This document shows, one piece after another, positions 36,015-44,402 of a DNA stretch of 64,000 bases (within the stretch, counting starts at the first letter, position 1; every line of letters begins with the position of its first letter). The DNA comes from CBDDDW01 sp965226805 (lineage in GTDB: Bacteria; Chloroflexota; Dehalococcoidia; Lucifugimonadales; JAGWBF01): NCBI GenBank assembly GCA_965226805.1, contig CBDDDW010000029.1:310001-374000 (forward strand), read 5' to 3'. The position numbers and the translations under genes were made by a program. The notes below the pieces were generated by a model. That model was not told the DNA's origin and searched no databases. It saw only the letters and a program-made list of their open reading frames with translations.

Positions 36015-36983
36015 ATGACTATAGTAGGTAGCGGCAAATATACTTACAGACTGGTCCCGGACTGGGCAAAGCTGCCTGGAGGCGAGACTTTCGCCGAGGC
36101 CTCGGAAGTGGCCGTGGATTCTCAGGACCGAGTCTACGTCGGCCAGCACAAGGCGGAACCCCCCGTGATGGTCTTCGACCGGGAGGGCACATACCTGGGC
36201 TCCTGGGGCAACGGGGCGTTCATACGGCTGCATGGGTTCCACATCGCCGACGATATCCTCTACCTCACTGACACCGATGCCTCCGTGGTGCTGAAATACA
36301 CTCTCGACGGAAAGCCGATTCAGGTGATGGGGCAGAGGGGTGTGCATTCGGACACGGGGACTGAGAAGCGTGGCGAGATGGCGAAGAGGGCCGCAGGCCC
36401 CTTCAATTATCCGACCAAGGCGGTCCCGACGCCTTCGGGGGAGCTGTACGTATCCGACGGAGAACGCAACTGCCGGGTGCACAAGTTCTCCGCCGACGGC
36501 CAGCTTATCGCCTCCTGGGGCGAGCCGGGCAAGGCCGGGCCCAACGAGTTCCACCTGGTCCACGGCATCCTGGTCGATGTAGACGGCCGGGTGTACGTGT
36601 GCGACCGGGAGAACGCCCGCGTCCAGGTCTTTTCCGCTGACGGCGAGTTCATCACCAACTGGACGGGCATGTGTCCACCCTGCGATATCGTGGTTGACGG
36701 CGACGGAGTGTTTTACATCTGCACTCTCGCGTTCAATGCCACTCACAGATATGAAGGTGTCCCGGCACCTGCTGGGACAGGCAGCGCCCTCACCGGGCCG
36801 GACGGCCGGCGCACGATGCTCACCGGTGGAGAGCCACAAATAAGCGTGCGGGACAGGGACGGCAACATTCTGGCGGAATGGAACTGCCGGTCGGGCCATA
36901 GCCTGTGTGTGGACTCTCGGGGGGATATCTACCTGGTGACGGAGGACGACAGCGTGGTAGACAAATACGTTCGCGTAGGGTAG
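36015..36983 (+). CDS. NHL-repeat protein, peptidyl-amidating-lyase-like
   Basis: This 322-residue NHL propeller is distinct from the two duplicated copies. Blades are visible as RVYVGQHKAEPPVMVFDREG, LYVSDGERNCRVHKFSADG and VYVCDRENARVQVFSADGEF. The arrangement resembles the peptidyl-alpha-hydroxyglycine amidating lyase group, but the match is general. ATG 36015 follows GGAG. There is no signal peptide. It is followed by the CCCTC repeat tract and then, convergently, by NHL copy B. Three NHL proteins in 12 kb is remarkable. Confidence 0.82.
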   Translation: MTIVGSGKYTYRLVPDWAKLPGGETFAEASEVAVDSQDRVYVGQHKAEPPVMVFDREGTYLGSWGNGAFIRLHGFHIADDILYLTDTDASVVLKYTLDGKPIQVMGQRGVHSDTGTEKRGEMAKRAAGPFNYPTKAVPTPSGELYVSDGERNCRVHKFSADGQLIASWGEPGKAGPNEFHLVHGILVDVDGRVYVCDRENARVQVFSADGEFITNWTGMCPPCDIVVDGDGVFYICTLAFNATHRYEGVPAPAGTGSALTGPDGRRTMLTGGEPQISVRDRDGNILAEWNCRSGHSLCVDSRGDIYLVTEDDSVVDKYVRVG

Positions 36984-36994
36984 TGGTGTGTATT

Positions 36995-37165
36995 CCTTCT
37001 CCCGCTGTCAGGGAGAGTCAGGGTAAGAGTGTGCCTCGTCCCTCTAACTCCCTCCCACCAGGGGAGGGAGAACTAATTGACTCCATAGCCGAAGACAACC
37101 GAGGAGAGGAGAGCATTACCCTCTCCCTTTATGGGAGAGGGTTAGGGTGAGGGTGTACCCCAGGG
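36995..37165. repeat. CCCTCACCCT / CCCTCTCCC hairpin repeat tract, second tract
   Basis: This tract is the inverted counterpart of 26903-27180. It contains ACCCTCTCCCTTTATGGGAG and ends GAACGCCAGCTTAGAGGCC just after the stop codon of NHL copy B. The GAACGCCAGCTTAGA edge is the inverse of that after copy A, so the duplication carried this tract too. Hairpins here could end transcription from both convergent NHL genes. Confidence 0.7.
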
Positions 37166-37189
37166 TGAGGAGAACGCCAGCTTAGAGGC

Positions 37190-38179
37190 CTACTTGTAGT
37201 TGTCCTTTTGGTACACCTGAAGGCGGTGGCGGTTTCCGTCGATGACGATGACCCGGCCCTCTCCGTCTATAACGACCCCTCTAGGGCCCCAGAAGCGCCG
37301 CTCGGACTCAAGATCCCTGACCAGGCTGCGCTGCTTCACCTGGTCCGGGTTCACGTACAGCTTGTCTTTCCCCCACTGGGATAGCCCCGCGTCGCCGCTG
37401 AAGGTGGTGATGTGTCTTCCGTCGGGGGTGAGTACCTGGACCCGGTCGTTGCGCCAGTCCGCAACGTAGATGTCACCGTCCTTGTCTACGGCCACTCCCG
37501 TGGGACGGTTGAACTCCCCAACCCCGCTGCCCGAGGAGCCAAACTCGGCCAGGAATTCCCCATCCGCACTGAATTTCTGTATCCGGTCGTTGCGCCAGTC
37601 GGCCACGTATACGTCGCCTTTGTCGTCAATGGTGAGGCCCCAGGGGAGATTGAACTGGCCTTGGCCGTTGCCTGCTTCACCCCACTTGGCCAGGAACTTG
37701 CCGTCCTTGGTGAACTTCTGGACCCGGTTGTTGCCACTGTCCACCATGTACAGGTTGTCGTCTTTGTCGAACCTGATGCCCGAAGGCTTGTTGATCTCGC
37801 CGTCGCCGGAGCCTGCCACTCCCCACTTGTAGAGGAACTCTCCCTTCTGGTCGAAGATGGAGATGCGGTTGAGCCAGTCGTCGGACACGTAGACGTTTTG
37901 GTCCCTGTCCAGGGCTATGGAGGTGGGCCAGAAAAGGTCGCCGTCCTCTCTACCGAACTGGGAAAACTGGCCCAGGAATTTCTCATCAATCGTGCACATG
38001 GTGACTCGCACACTGATGGGCTTGTATTCGAACCCGCGGTTCACCACGTACATAAGTCCATCGGGACCGAGGGCCAGGTCCATAGGGGCCCTGAAACCGA
38101 TTCCAGTGAACTCCTGCCGCCCGACCGTGCGGTCGTAATGGTACGAGCGTGTGGATACACCGAAGAATACGGCCGTCAT
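37190..38179 (-). CDS. NHL-repeat beta-propeller protein (copy B)
   Basis: This 329-residue protein is the inverted duplicate of 25897-26886 and has the same length. I start at ATG 38179 (MTAVFFGVSTRSYHYDRT) to match copy A; the open frame to 38254 is not conserved. The middle, from PTSIALDRDQNVYVSDDW to VLTPDGRHITTF, differs from copy A at only about four residues, while the ends differ much more. It follows DUF1800 copy B by 43 bp with no DUF1501 between them. No signal peptide is present. Confidence 0.88.
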   Translation of the reverse strand: MTAVFFGVSTRSYHYDRTVGRQEFTGIGFRAPMDLALGPDGLMYVVNRGFEYKPISVRVTMCTIDEKFLGQFSQFGREDGDLFWPTSIALDRDQNVYVSDDWLNRISIFDQKGEFLYKWGVAGSGDGEINKPSGIRFDKDDNLYMVDSGNNRVQKFTKDGKFLAKWGEAGNGQGQFNLPWGLTIDDKGDVYVADWRNDRIQKFSADGEFLAEFGSSGSGVGEFNRPTGVAVDKDGDIYVADWRNDRVQVLTPDGRHITTFSGDAGLSQWGKDKLYVNPDQVKQRSLVRDLESERRFWGPRGVVIDGEGRVIVIDGNRHRLQVYQKDNYK

Positions 38180-38222
38180 AGCTACCTCACCACAAACGGG
38201 GTAATAAGCGCTCCCGTCCCAG

Positions 38223-39641
38223 CTATGTGTACTGGAATTCGGGAACGGCGGCAATCAGCTGGAGCATCGTGGCCACCCTGCGGGCGAAAGTGCTCCGCTC
38301 CACGTCGGTGGCCCTCCCCAGCTCCCCGCCACTCTTGGCATGTTCGATCAGCAGATTGCGAGTCTCCTCCGGCATTTCCACCGGGCCGATGAGGTCGAGA
38401 CAGCCGTCCACGAACTCCTCCGGCGACATGGTGGAGCTGCCGGCACTCATCCGGTCCACTATTAGCTTTACTCCCGGCAGCTCCAGGTTGCCCACCTGGT
38501 CGGCTACGAAGTTGACCCGCTCCACCAGGGTTCCGCTGTCTATCCACTCCCTGCCCGTGTGCCAGCCCTCCACAGAGGGCGGGTTCAGAAGGTCCTGGCC
38601 CATGTAGGTGGTCTCCTGGGATATAGGGAAGAGGCCCGGTTTCACCTCGTCGTGGTCCTTCACAAGGCGCATAGTGCCCACGACCACCTCGGCGGGGCTC
38701 TTCACCTTGGCGAAGCGGGCGTTCTTGAAGAAGTCGGAGTTGAGCAGGGTGCGCATCACAGGTCTGATTTCGTAGTTGTTCTCGGTAATCGCCTTCTCCA
38801 GGGTCCTGATCGCCTCTATATCCCGGGGCGGCGCATCGTTCCAGGAGGGTACCTGGGGTTCGTCGGCCACGAAGAAGGTGTACAGGTGGCGAGCTATGAA
38901 CCGGGCCGTCGCGGGCTGGCGCACCACTATGTCGATGATGTCCTCACCGTTCCACCGCCCAGTCTCTCCCAGAAAGGTCTTCTCGCCGTGGTCGTGGTCC
39001 GAGCGATCGTAGCGGAAATGGTAAGGATGCAGGCCATAGGGAAAGAAGGGGAGCACAGGCGCAATGCTCCAGCCGGTGAACGCTCGGGATGCGGCCTTAA
39101 CGTCGTCCTCGGTGTAGTTGGGGTGGCCGTCCATGCCGACGCCCATGGAGAACAGCTCCAGCAGCTCCCTCCCATAGTTCTCGTTGACGGAGTCCTTGTG
39201 GTTTTCCACGTTGTCCAGATAGTGGAGCATCATGGGGTTTTTAGACAGCTCCACGAGGAGGTCCCTGAAGCTACCCAGACCCCCTCGGCGGAACAGGTCG
39301 AGGTAGCGCGTTAGCATACGGCCGTGGTCTACTTTGATATTTCCCACGCATAGGATGCCGTGCCAGAAGAGGGCCATTTTCTCCTGGAGCTGGCGTCTAG
39401 AGTTGATCATCCTGTACACCCAGGCCTGTTGGGTTGCCTCTATCCCGCCCTGCTCCGCGTACTCAGGCAGATACCGCTCCATTAGGGCTATGTCAACATC
39501 GGGCCGCTCCTCGGGATGCAACAGCTCCTCTACGGTAGCCTCGTACCCCTTGGCAACATAGGCCTCCAGCTCGTCGCGCGCCGCGCCGAATCCGGCTCGG
39601 CGGAAAAGATGCGCCATCAGGGCGATCTCAGGGTCCACCAT
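38223..39641 (-). CDS. DUF1800 protein (copy B)
   Basis: This 472-residue protein is the inverted duplicate of 23293-24711. It has FWHGILCVGNIKVD, NENYGRELLELFSMGVG, YTEDDVKAASRAFTGW and GQDLLNPPSVEGW. Similarity to copy A is highest in the C-terminal half, where the DNA also stays close. Here too the N-terminus (MVDPEIALMAHLFRRAGF) lacks a signal peptide. The start ATG 39641 follows AAGGGAACG. The missing DUF1501 partner is the main difference from copy A, so copy B may work with the DUF1501 product of copy A or may be decaying, though its frame is intact. Confidence 0.9.
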   Translation of the reverse strand: MVDPEIALMAHLFRRAGFGAARDELEAYVAKGYEATVEELLHPEERPDVDIALMERYLPEYAEQGGIEATQQAWVYRMINSRRQLQEKMALFWHGILCVGNIKVDHGRMLTRYLDLFRRGGLGSFRDLLVELSKNPMMLHYLDNVENHKDSVNENYGRELLELFSMGVGMDGHPNYTEDDVKAASRAFTGWSIAPVLPFFPYGLHPYHFRYDRSDHDHGEKTFLGETGRWNGEDIIDIVVRQPATARFIARHLYTFFVADEPQVPSWNDAPPRDIEAIRTLEKAITENNYEIRPVMRTLLNSDFFKNARFAKVKSPAEVVVGTMRLVKDHDEVKPGLFPISQETTYMGQDLLNPPSVEGWHTGREWIDSGTLVERVNFVADQVGNLELPGVKLIVDRMSAGSSTMSPEEFVDGCLDLIGPVEMPEETRNLLIEHAKSGGELGRATDVERSTFARRVATMLQLIAAVPEFQYT

Positions 39642-39891
39642 CTAACGTTCCCTTCTGCGTTTGTCCCCAGTTTACCCGTTTCCACCAAGCCGGTAAAGGC
39701 ACCTGAAGCTGCCCAGACCTAAGTTCTGTCCTTGACCCGGTCCAAACGGTAGGAATCTTTCCGCGCTCCGAGCCTTGAGAGTGTGCCGCCAGCGGTTCGG
39801 CCGCGTCGGTTAAAGTGGCATCAATAGACATGTGAGGAGCTATGGCTTGAGAGGACCCTCTGAACCTGGCGAGTGAGTCAGCGCTCCGCTC

Positions 39892-40941
39892 CTATCGGAA
39901 ATGGGGTATGACTTCTTCAGCGAACAGCTTCATGGATGCCATCACATCGGAGTGAGCGATCAGTCCGCCGGCATTGAACCAGCAGATGTACTCTGCGGGC
40001 CCGAAGTCTTCCCGCATAGACTGCAGCTTCTCGACGCATTCAGCCGGTTCACCATACACCGCGATCTGGTCGCACCAACCGTCGTAGGTCATCGACCGGA
40101 AGCGTTCCTGAGTCTCCTGCATCCGGGTGCTCTGGGCTGCGGCACGCCGCATCTCCGGGGTATTGTAGCTGTCGAGGAGTATGTCCTGGTAGTTCAATAC
40201 CCCAGCTTCGGGGATGCTCCTGGCCTCCTTAGCGTTCTTGCCTACGAATACAGGCAGGTTGAGGTATACATCGCCCCCGTTAGCGCTGCCTCCATCCGAG
40301 AGAGTCTGCCTGTACGTTTTTAGGCCTTCCAGGAGTCGTGGCCTCGGGACGGTGATCGGCGACGCGAACAGAGGATAGCCGAGCTTGCCCACGACCCCGA
40401 AGGTTTCCGAGCTGTTGGCAGCAATCCGGATGGGGGGGTGGGGCTTCTGAAGAGGCCGGGGCACGATGGAAAGGTTTTCGACACTGTAGTACTTGCCCTG
40501 AAAGGAGAGCTCCTCTTGGCTCCAGGCCTTCACGATGAAATCCAGAAACTCCGCAAATCTCTCATGGCTCTCTTCCACGGGAACGTTGAGGCCTCGGAAG
40601 TGGGCTGCCATGGAACCCCGTCCCACGCCGAACTCGGCGCGCCCGTTGGACAGCAAATCAAGAGTGGCTATATCTTCCGCAAGGCGCACGGGGTTGTGCA
40701 ACGGCAGTAGACTCACCGCCGCACCCAGCCGGATCCTCTCGGTCACCTGGGCGGCGGCGGCGGCGAGCATCAGAGGGCTTGGAGAAATGGAGAATCTGGA
40801 GGCGAAGTGCATCTCAGCGAGCCACGCGTGGTCATATCCCAGCTCATCGGCTAACTTGACCTGGTCCAGGGTCTCCTGATATCGCTGAACAGGGGACTGC
40901 CAGTCAGCGCATGGTACTTGAAACATCAGCCCGAATTTCAT
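39892..40941 (-). CDS. Luciferase-like (LLM) flavin-dependent oxidoreductase
   Basis: This 349-residue LLM-family protein starts MKFGLMFQVPCADWQSP and has LGYDHAWLAEMHFASRFSIS, AEDIATLDLLSNGRAEFGVG and PHPPIRIAANSSETF. These give the FMN/F420-binding TIM barrel of the luciferase family, with the A-E-M-H segment near the flavin. It is distinct from the LLM gene at 30589, being shorter and with a different C-terminus. It stands on the minus strand between DUF1800 copy B and mazG. Expansion of this family is typical of SAR202-like genomes (established knowledge), which supports the taxonomic guess. Confidence 0.9.
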   Translation of the reverse strand: MKFGLMFQVPCADWQSPVQRYQETLDQVKLADELGYDHAWLAEMHFASRFSISPSPLMLAAAAAQVTERIRLGAAVSLLPLHNPVRLAEDIATLDLLSNGRAEFGVGRGSMAAHFRGLNVPVEESHERFAEFLDFIVKAWSQEELSFQGKYYSVENLSIVPRPLQKPHPPIRIAANSSETFGVVGKLGYPLFASPITVPRPRLLEGLKTYRQTLSDGGSANGGDVYLNLPVFVGKNAKEARSIPEAGVLNYQDILLDSYNTPEMRRAAAQSTRMQETQERFRSMTYDGWCDQIAVYGEPAECVEKLQSMREDFGPAEYICWFNAGGLIAHSDVMASMKLFAEEVIPHFR

Positions 40942-41069
40942 TTTGCGCTACTCTTCCACACTTCGGCTACGGCCTAGTCACTGAGGGGACGCAGTTCGAG
41001 GGAGCATCCCAAGTGTACCACACAGACGCTCCCCACATACAACCCAGTGCGTCCAGGGCCACACACTCA

Positions 41070-41840
41070 TCAGCCCTCGATCCCCTTGGCCTCCTGCCAC
41101 AGCTTCTCTTTCTCGTCAATGGCGAGTCCACGGAAATCGAGGCCGCGCTCCGCCGCCAGACTTTCCATAGTGGAGTAGCGTTTCCCGAAGCGTAGGTTGG
41201 TCTGCCGCAGGGAATCTTCCGCGTGGATGCCCATCCACCGGGCCAGATTTACCATCGTAAAGAGGAGGTCACCCATCTCCCGCTCCTTCTCTTCACTGCT
41301 GGGTGCGTTCCTGAGCTCGGTGACTTCTTCGACGACTTTATCCAGCACTCCAGAAATGTCGTCCCACTCGAAGCCGTCCTTCCCCACCCGGTCCTGCATT
41401 AGCTGTGCGTATGTCAGGGCAGGCAGGTCTCTGGGTATGCCGTCCACCGGGGACTTTGGGTTCTCCTCCCTTTTCAGCCTCTCCCAGTTCAACTCGACTT
41501 CACGCGCATCCGAGGCGGAGGCGTCGCCGAACACGTGGGGATGCCTTCGGACCAGCTTGTCATTGATGAGCCGTAGCACGTCCAGTATGGAGAACCGGCC
41601 GGCTTCGCTGGCCATCTGGGCGTGAAACATCACCTGGGCCAGGAGGTCTCCGAGCTCCTCGGAGAGCCTGGCGGGATCGTTGCTGTCGATGGCCTCGATG
41701 GCCTCATAGCATTCTTCGATCAGGTTGCGCTTGAGGGAGGCGTGGGTCTGCTCCCTGTCCCAAGGACAGCCGCCGGGAGACCGGAGTCTCTCCAAGACGG
41801 CCACCAGGTCACGGAAGGCGGCAGCTGATTCGTCTTTCAC
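41070..41840 (-). CDS. mazG: Nucleoside triphosphate pyrophosphohydrolase MazG
   Basis: This 256-residue protein has two MazG domains. The first carries CPWDREQTHASLKRNLIEEC followed by YEAIEAID and LSEELGDLLAQVMFHA, the EExxE...ExxD metal site. The second has VVEEVTELRNAPSSEEKERE followed by MGDLLFTMVNLARW. MazG hydrolyses NTPs and dNTPs to monophosphates, cleaning the nucleotide pool or lowering ppGpp. The length is normal. ATG 41840 is the first start in frame. It is a housekeeping gene next to the catabolic island. Confidence 0.93.
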   Translation of the reverse strand: MKDESAAAFRDLVAVLERLRSPGGCPWDREQTHASLKRNLIEECYEAIEAIDSNDPARLSEELGDLLAQVMFHAQMASEAGRFSILDVLRLINDKLVRRHPHVFGDASASDAREVELNWERLKREENPKSPVDGIPRDLPALTYAQLMQDRVGKDGFEWDDISGVLDKVVEEVTELRNAPSSEEKEREMGDLLFTMVNLARWMGIHAEDSLRQTNLRFGKRYSTMESLAAERGLDFRGLAIDEKEKLWQEAKGIEG

Positions 41841-41920
41841 TTATCACCCTTCAGCCACAGAGACAGGATTCGATAGCATTCCTGCGCATAGTACCCAGTC
41901 AACTTAAATCTGATATGAAT

Positions 41921-41980
41921 GTCATTCTGAGGGGTCTCACCATCCCCACACCAGATTCTTCGCCTGCGGCTCAGAATGAC
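41921..41980 (+). repeat. GTCATTCTGA/GAAGAATCT repeat unit
   Basis: GTCATTCTGAGGGGTCTCAC leads to CAGATTCTTCGCCTGCGGCT and CAGAATGAC, a hairpin-capable unit with inverted ends. The gap 41841-42198 contains this unit and the 41-bp tandem pair; no gene is seen. Confidence 0.65.
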
Positions 41981-42026
41981 ACTTTCGTAGGAATGACATG
42001 CTGTCGAAATCCTGTTGAGACTATGT

Positions 42027-42111
42027 ACTAGGCTACCCTCTGGCGGCCCGGACTGTAAAGCCCGAACTAGACTAGGCTACCCTCTGGCGGCCCGGACTGT
42101 AAAGCCCGAAC
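42027..42111 (+). repeat. Tandem pair of a 41-bp sequence
   Basis: The 41 bases starting ACTAGGCTACCCTCTGGCGG and ending AAAGCCCGAAC occur at 42027-42067 and again, identical, at 42071-42111, with TAG between. The element lies about 90 bp upstream of the DUF1461 gene and has no coding potential. Confidence 0.85.
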
Positions 42112-42198
42112 AAAGGCACCCAGCGGCATGCATCAAGGCGGCACAGCGGCATTATAAAGGGGGCGCAAGTTGAAGCGCAACGCTTGAGGTGCTAACGT

Positions 42199-42963
42199 AT
42201 GTTTATGCTCTGGCGTCGACGTATCAAGGTCTTGGACCGAGTTCCGGTGGCCCTTTTTGTGATAGCGGTGCCGGTATTGCTGGTCATTGGAAGCGTAACC
42301 TGGGCCATCAACGATCTGAGGCTGTACGAGCATGGCTTCGACGAACTTGACGTGCCGATAACGTCGGGTATAGAGAAGGCCGGGCTTATGGAGGCCGCCC
42401 GCGAGATCAGAGGTTATTTCAACTCCAACGACGAGCCGCTGGAGGTGACCGCTGTAGTATTTGGGGTAGAGAGAGAGCTGTTCAAACCTCGAGAAGTGCT
42501 ACACATGCGGGACGTCAAGCGCCTGATCTGGGGGGCATACGGAGCTGGGGCGGCCGCGGCGCTTTACATCCTGGCTTACGCCGCCGTTGGGTTCGGCATC
42601 CGCCGGCAGGCATTCGCCCCGTATCTCTCCAGGTACCTGTTGTGGGGCAGTGGTCTTACAGTAGGCGCGGTGGTGTTGGTGGGCTTGATCGCGCTCGTGG
42701 GGTTCGACTCCCTATTCCTGCTTTTTCATAAGGTGAGCTTCAGCAACGACCTGTGGCAGCTGGATTCCCGCACCGACTATCTCGTGATAATGTTTCCCCA
42801 GGGCTTTTGGCTCGACGCCACTCTTTTCGTGGCTCTCTCCTCGGTAGCCCAGGCTCTAGCGCTGGCGGGGATTTCTGGGGGCTTCCTGTTGTTCAGGCGC
42901 AGAAGCGAGCGCAAGGGCGAGAGTACCCTTCTGAGGCCCACCTCTACCGCCGCCGAGCTCTAA
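42199..42963 (+). CDS. DUF1461 (TIGR01906) integral membrane protein
   Basis: This 254-residue protein has about four membrane helices: VALFVIAVPVLLVIGSV near the N-terminus, then YGAGAAAALYILAYAAVG, LTVGAVVLVGLIALVGFD and FVALSSVAQALALAGISG. Between them is the family signature FKPREVLHMRDVKRLIWG and, later, KVSFSNDLWQLDSRTDYLVI followed by MFPQGFW, as in DUF1461/TIGR01906 proteins. The function of the family is unknown. The stop codon overlaps the stop of the convergent FmdB-like gene. ATG 42199 follows GAGGTG. Confidence 0.88.
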   Translation: MFMLWRRRIKVLDRVPVALFVIAVPVLLVIGSVTWAINDLRLYEHGFDELDVPITSGIEKAGLMEAAREIRGYFNSNDEPLEVTAVVFGVERELFKPREVLHMRDVKRLIWGAYGAGAAAALYILAYAAVGFGIRRQAFAPYLSRYLLWGSGLTVGAVVLVGLIALVGFDSLFLLFHKVSFSNDLWQLDSRTDYLVIMFPQGFWLDATLFVALSSVAQALALAGISGGFLLFRRRSERKGESTLLRPTSTAAEL

Positions 42964-43184
42964 GCCGAACAGCCGCAGGAGCCACCGGCGCAGGCGGGGC
43001 AGCCCCCCATGCCGGCCACCGAGCTGAGCTCGCCGTCCTCCCCCTCCGCCATGGAAGAGAAGAGAGAAATGGCCCGCTTGGACGGTTGCCCGCATCTCTC
43101 GCAATCCGCCCCTGAGGCGGCCATGGCTTGTAGCTTGTCGAATTTATACGAGCAGGATACACAGACGTATTCGTAGATAGGCAT
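42960..43184 (-). CDS. FmdB-family zinc-ribbon protein
   Basis: This 74-residue protein begins MPIYEYVCVSCSYKFDKLQA and has the second CxxC in DCERCGQPSKR, the zinc ribbon of the FmdB regulatory family. The C-terminus is rich in Gly and Cys (GGCPACAGGSCGCSA) and may bind metal too. AAGGTGAG precedes ATG 43184. Its stop overlaps the DUF1461 stop by four bases on the opposite strand. FmdB was first linked to amide-use genes; here it is 14 kb away from the formamidase. Confidence 0.88.
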   Translation of the reverse strand: MPIYEYVCVSCSYKFDKLQAMAASGADCERCGQPSKRAISLFSSMAEGEDGELSSVAGMGGCPACAGGSCGCSA

Positions 43185-43332
43185 TGCTCACCTTCTCTGG
43201 TCACTATGGTTCGGGTCTTCTCGGATAATTGCTCTCCCTTAACACCCACGTATAAATCTATGCGATGTGGGCAGGACAGTCAAGACGTAGCCCCTGAGCC
43301 CGCCCAAAGAGCCCCTGTTTGGCGGCAAAGCT

Positions 43333-43360
43333 GTAGGGACGACGCATGCGTCGTCCCTAC
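43333..43360. repeat. 28-bp perfect palindrome, GCATGC-centred
   Basis: The sequence GTAGGGACGACGCA is followed directly by its exact reverse complement, giving 28 bp of perfect dyad symmetry. It is the third and longest of the palindromes of this type (others at 9826 and 10005). It lies upstream of the FmdB-like gene and beside the left end of the IS3 element. Confidence 0.85.
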
Positions 43361-43466
43361 CCAAGAGCTCAAGCTTGCCAAGGTTGGTGGCAGGTTACGT
43401 TAGCTTTACCCCGAATCCACCGAAGGACACGGATGGACGGCGTGAGGACTCAAGTGGACCCCATCA

Positions 43467-44402
43467 TCAGGACAGCGGTGAGGCTAAAATAAGAGAGTCT
43501 ACCGCTGGGGTGTCTCGTAAACCTTCATCCGATTGTAAGGCTTGTGGATGTTCCAGTAAACACCTTTGTGGGCTCACTGCATGGAACACCTGACCCGGTG
43601 ACCGATAGCCCAGGGCTTGATGGGGCCGCTCTTGGTTGTAGAAGGCCAGATAAGCCCCAATCCCTTTTCTGGCCTCAGTCCCATTTTGGTATGCCTTCAG
43701 GTACACCTCCTCGTACTTGATGCTGCGCCACAGCCGTTCCACGAAGACGTTGTCCATGCACCGGCCCCTGCCGTCCATGCTCACTTGAACGCCTTGCGCC
43801 AGCAGCATGCTGGTGAAGGCCTCGCTGGTGAACTGGCTGCCCTGGTCGGTGTTGAAGATCTGTGGCCGACCCTTGCTCAAGGCCTCTTCCAGAGCCGCAA
43901 CACAGAAGTCTACCTCCAGGGTGTTGGACAGCCGCCAGGCCAGCACGTAGCGGCTGTGCCAGTCCATGATGGCCATCAAGTAGAGGAAACCCCGAGCCAT
44001 GGGTATGTAGGTGATGTCGGTGGCCCACACCTGGTTGACCCGGTTGATCTCCAGCCCCCTGAGCAAGTACGGATAGACCTTATGCCCTGGGTTTGGCTTG
44101 GTGGTGTTGGGACGCCGGTAGATGGCCTCCAGGCCTATCAGCTGCATCAGCCGGCGGACCCGCTTGCGGTTGACCTGGTGTCCGTGATTTCTGCGCCAGG
44201 CAGTCATCCTTCTGGAGCCGTAGAAAGGTGTCTTCAGGTACTGTTGGTCTATGAGGGCCATCAACTCCATGTCCTCGGCGCCGGCCTCGGTTGGCAGGTA
44301 GTACAACGAGGAGCGGCTGATACCCAGCAAGGCGCACTGGCGCACCAGAGACAGCTTCGGTTCTTCTCGGTCAATCATGGCCCGGCGTTGGGACCGGCTC
44401 AC
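43467..44402 (-). CDS. IS3-family transposase orfB (integrase core)
   Basis: This 311-residue frame is the catalytic part of an IS3-family transposase. It has CALLGISRSSLYYLP at the start, YGSRRMTAWRRNHG, then the DDE residues in VNQVWATDITYIPMARGF, FNTDQGSQFTSEAF and DNVFVERLWRSIKYEEVYL. The GTG at 44402 overlaps the orfA stop (GTGA). The -1 frameshift site TTTTTTG at 44420-44426 would join orfA and orfB into one product, as is usual in this family. Confidence 0.93.
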   Translation of the reverse strand: MSRSQRRAMIDREEPKLSLVRQCALLGISRSSLYYLPTEAGAEDMELMALIDQQYLKTPFYGSRRMTAWRRNHGHQVNRKRVRRLMQLIGLEAIYRRPNTTKPNPGHKVYPYLLRGLEINRVNQVWATDITYIPMARGFLYLMAIMDWHSRYVLAWRLSNTLEVDFCVAALEEALSKGRPQIFNTDQGSQFTSEAFTSMLLAQGVQVSMDGRGRCMDNVFVERLWRSIKYEEVYLKAYQNGTEARKGIGAYLAFYNQERPHQALGYRSPGQVFHAVSPQRCLLEHPQALQSDEGLRDTPAVDSLILASPLS

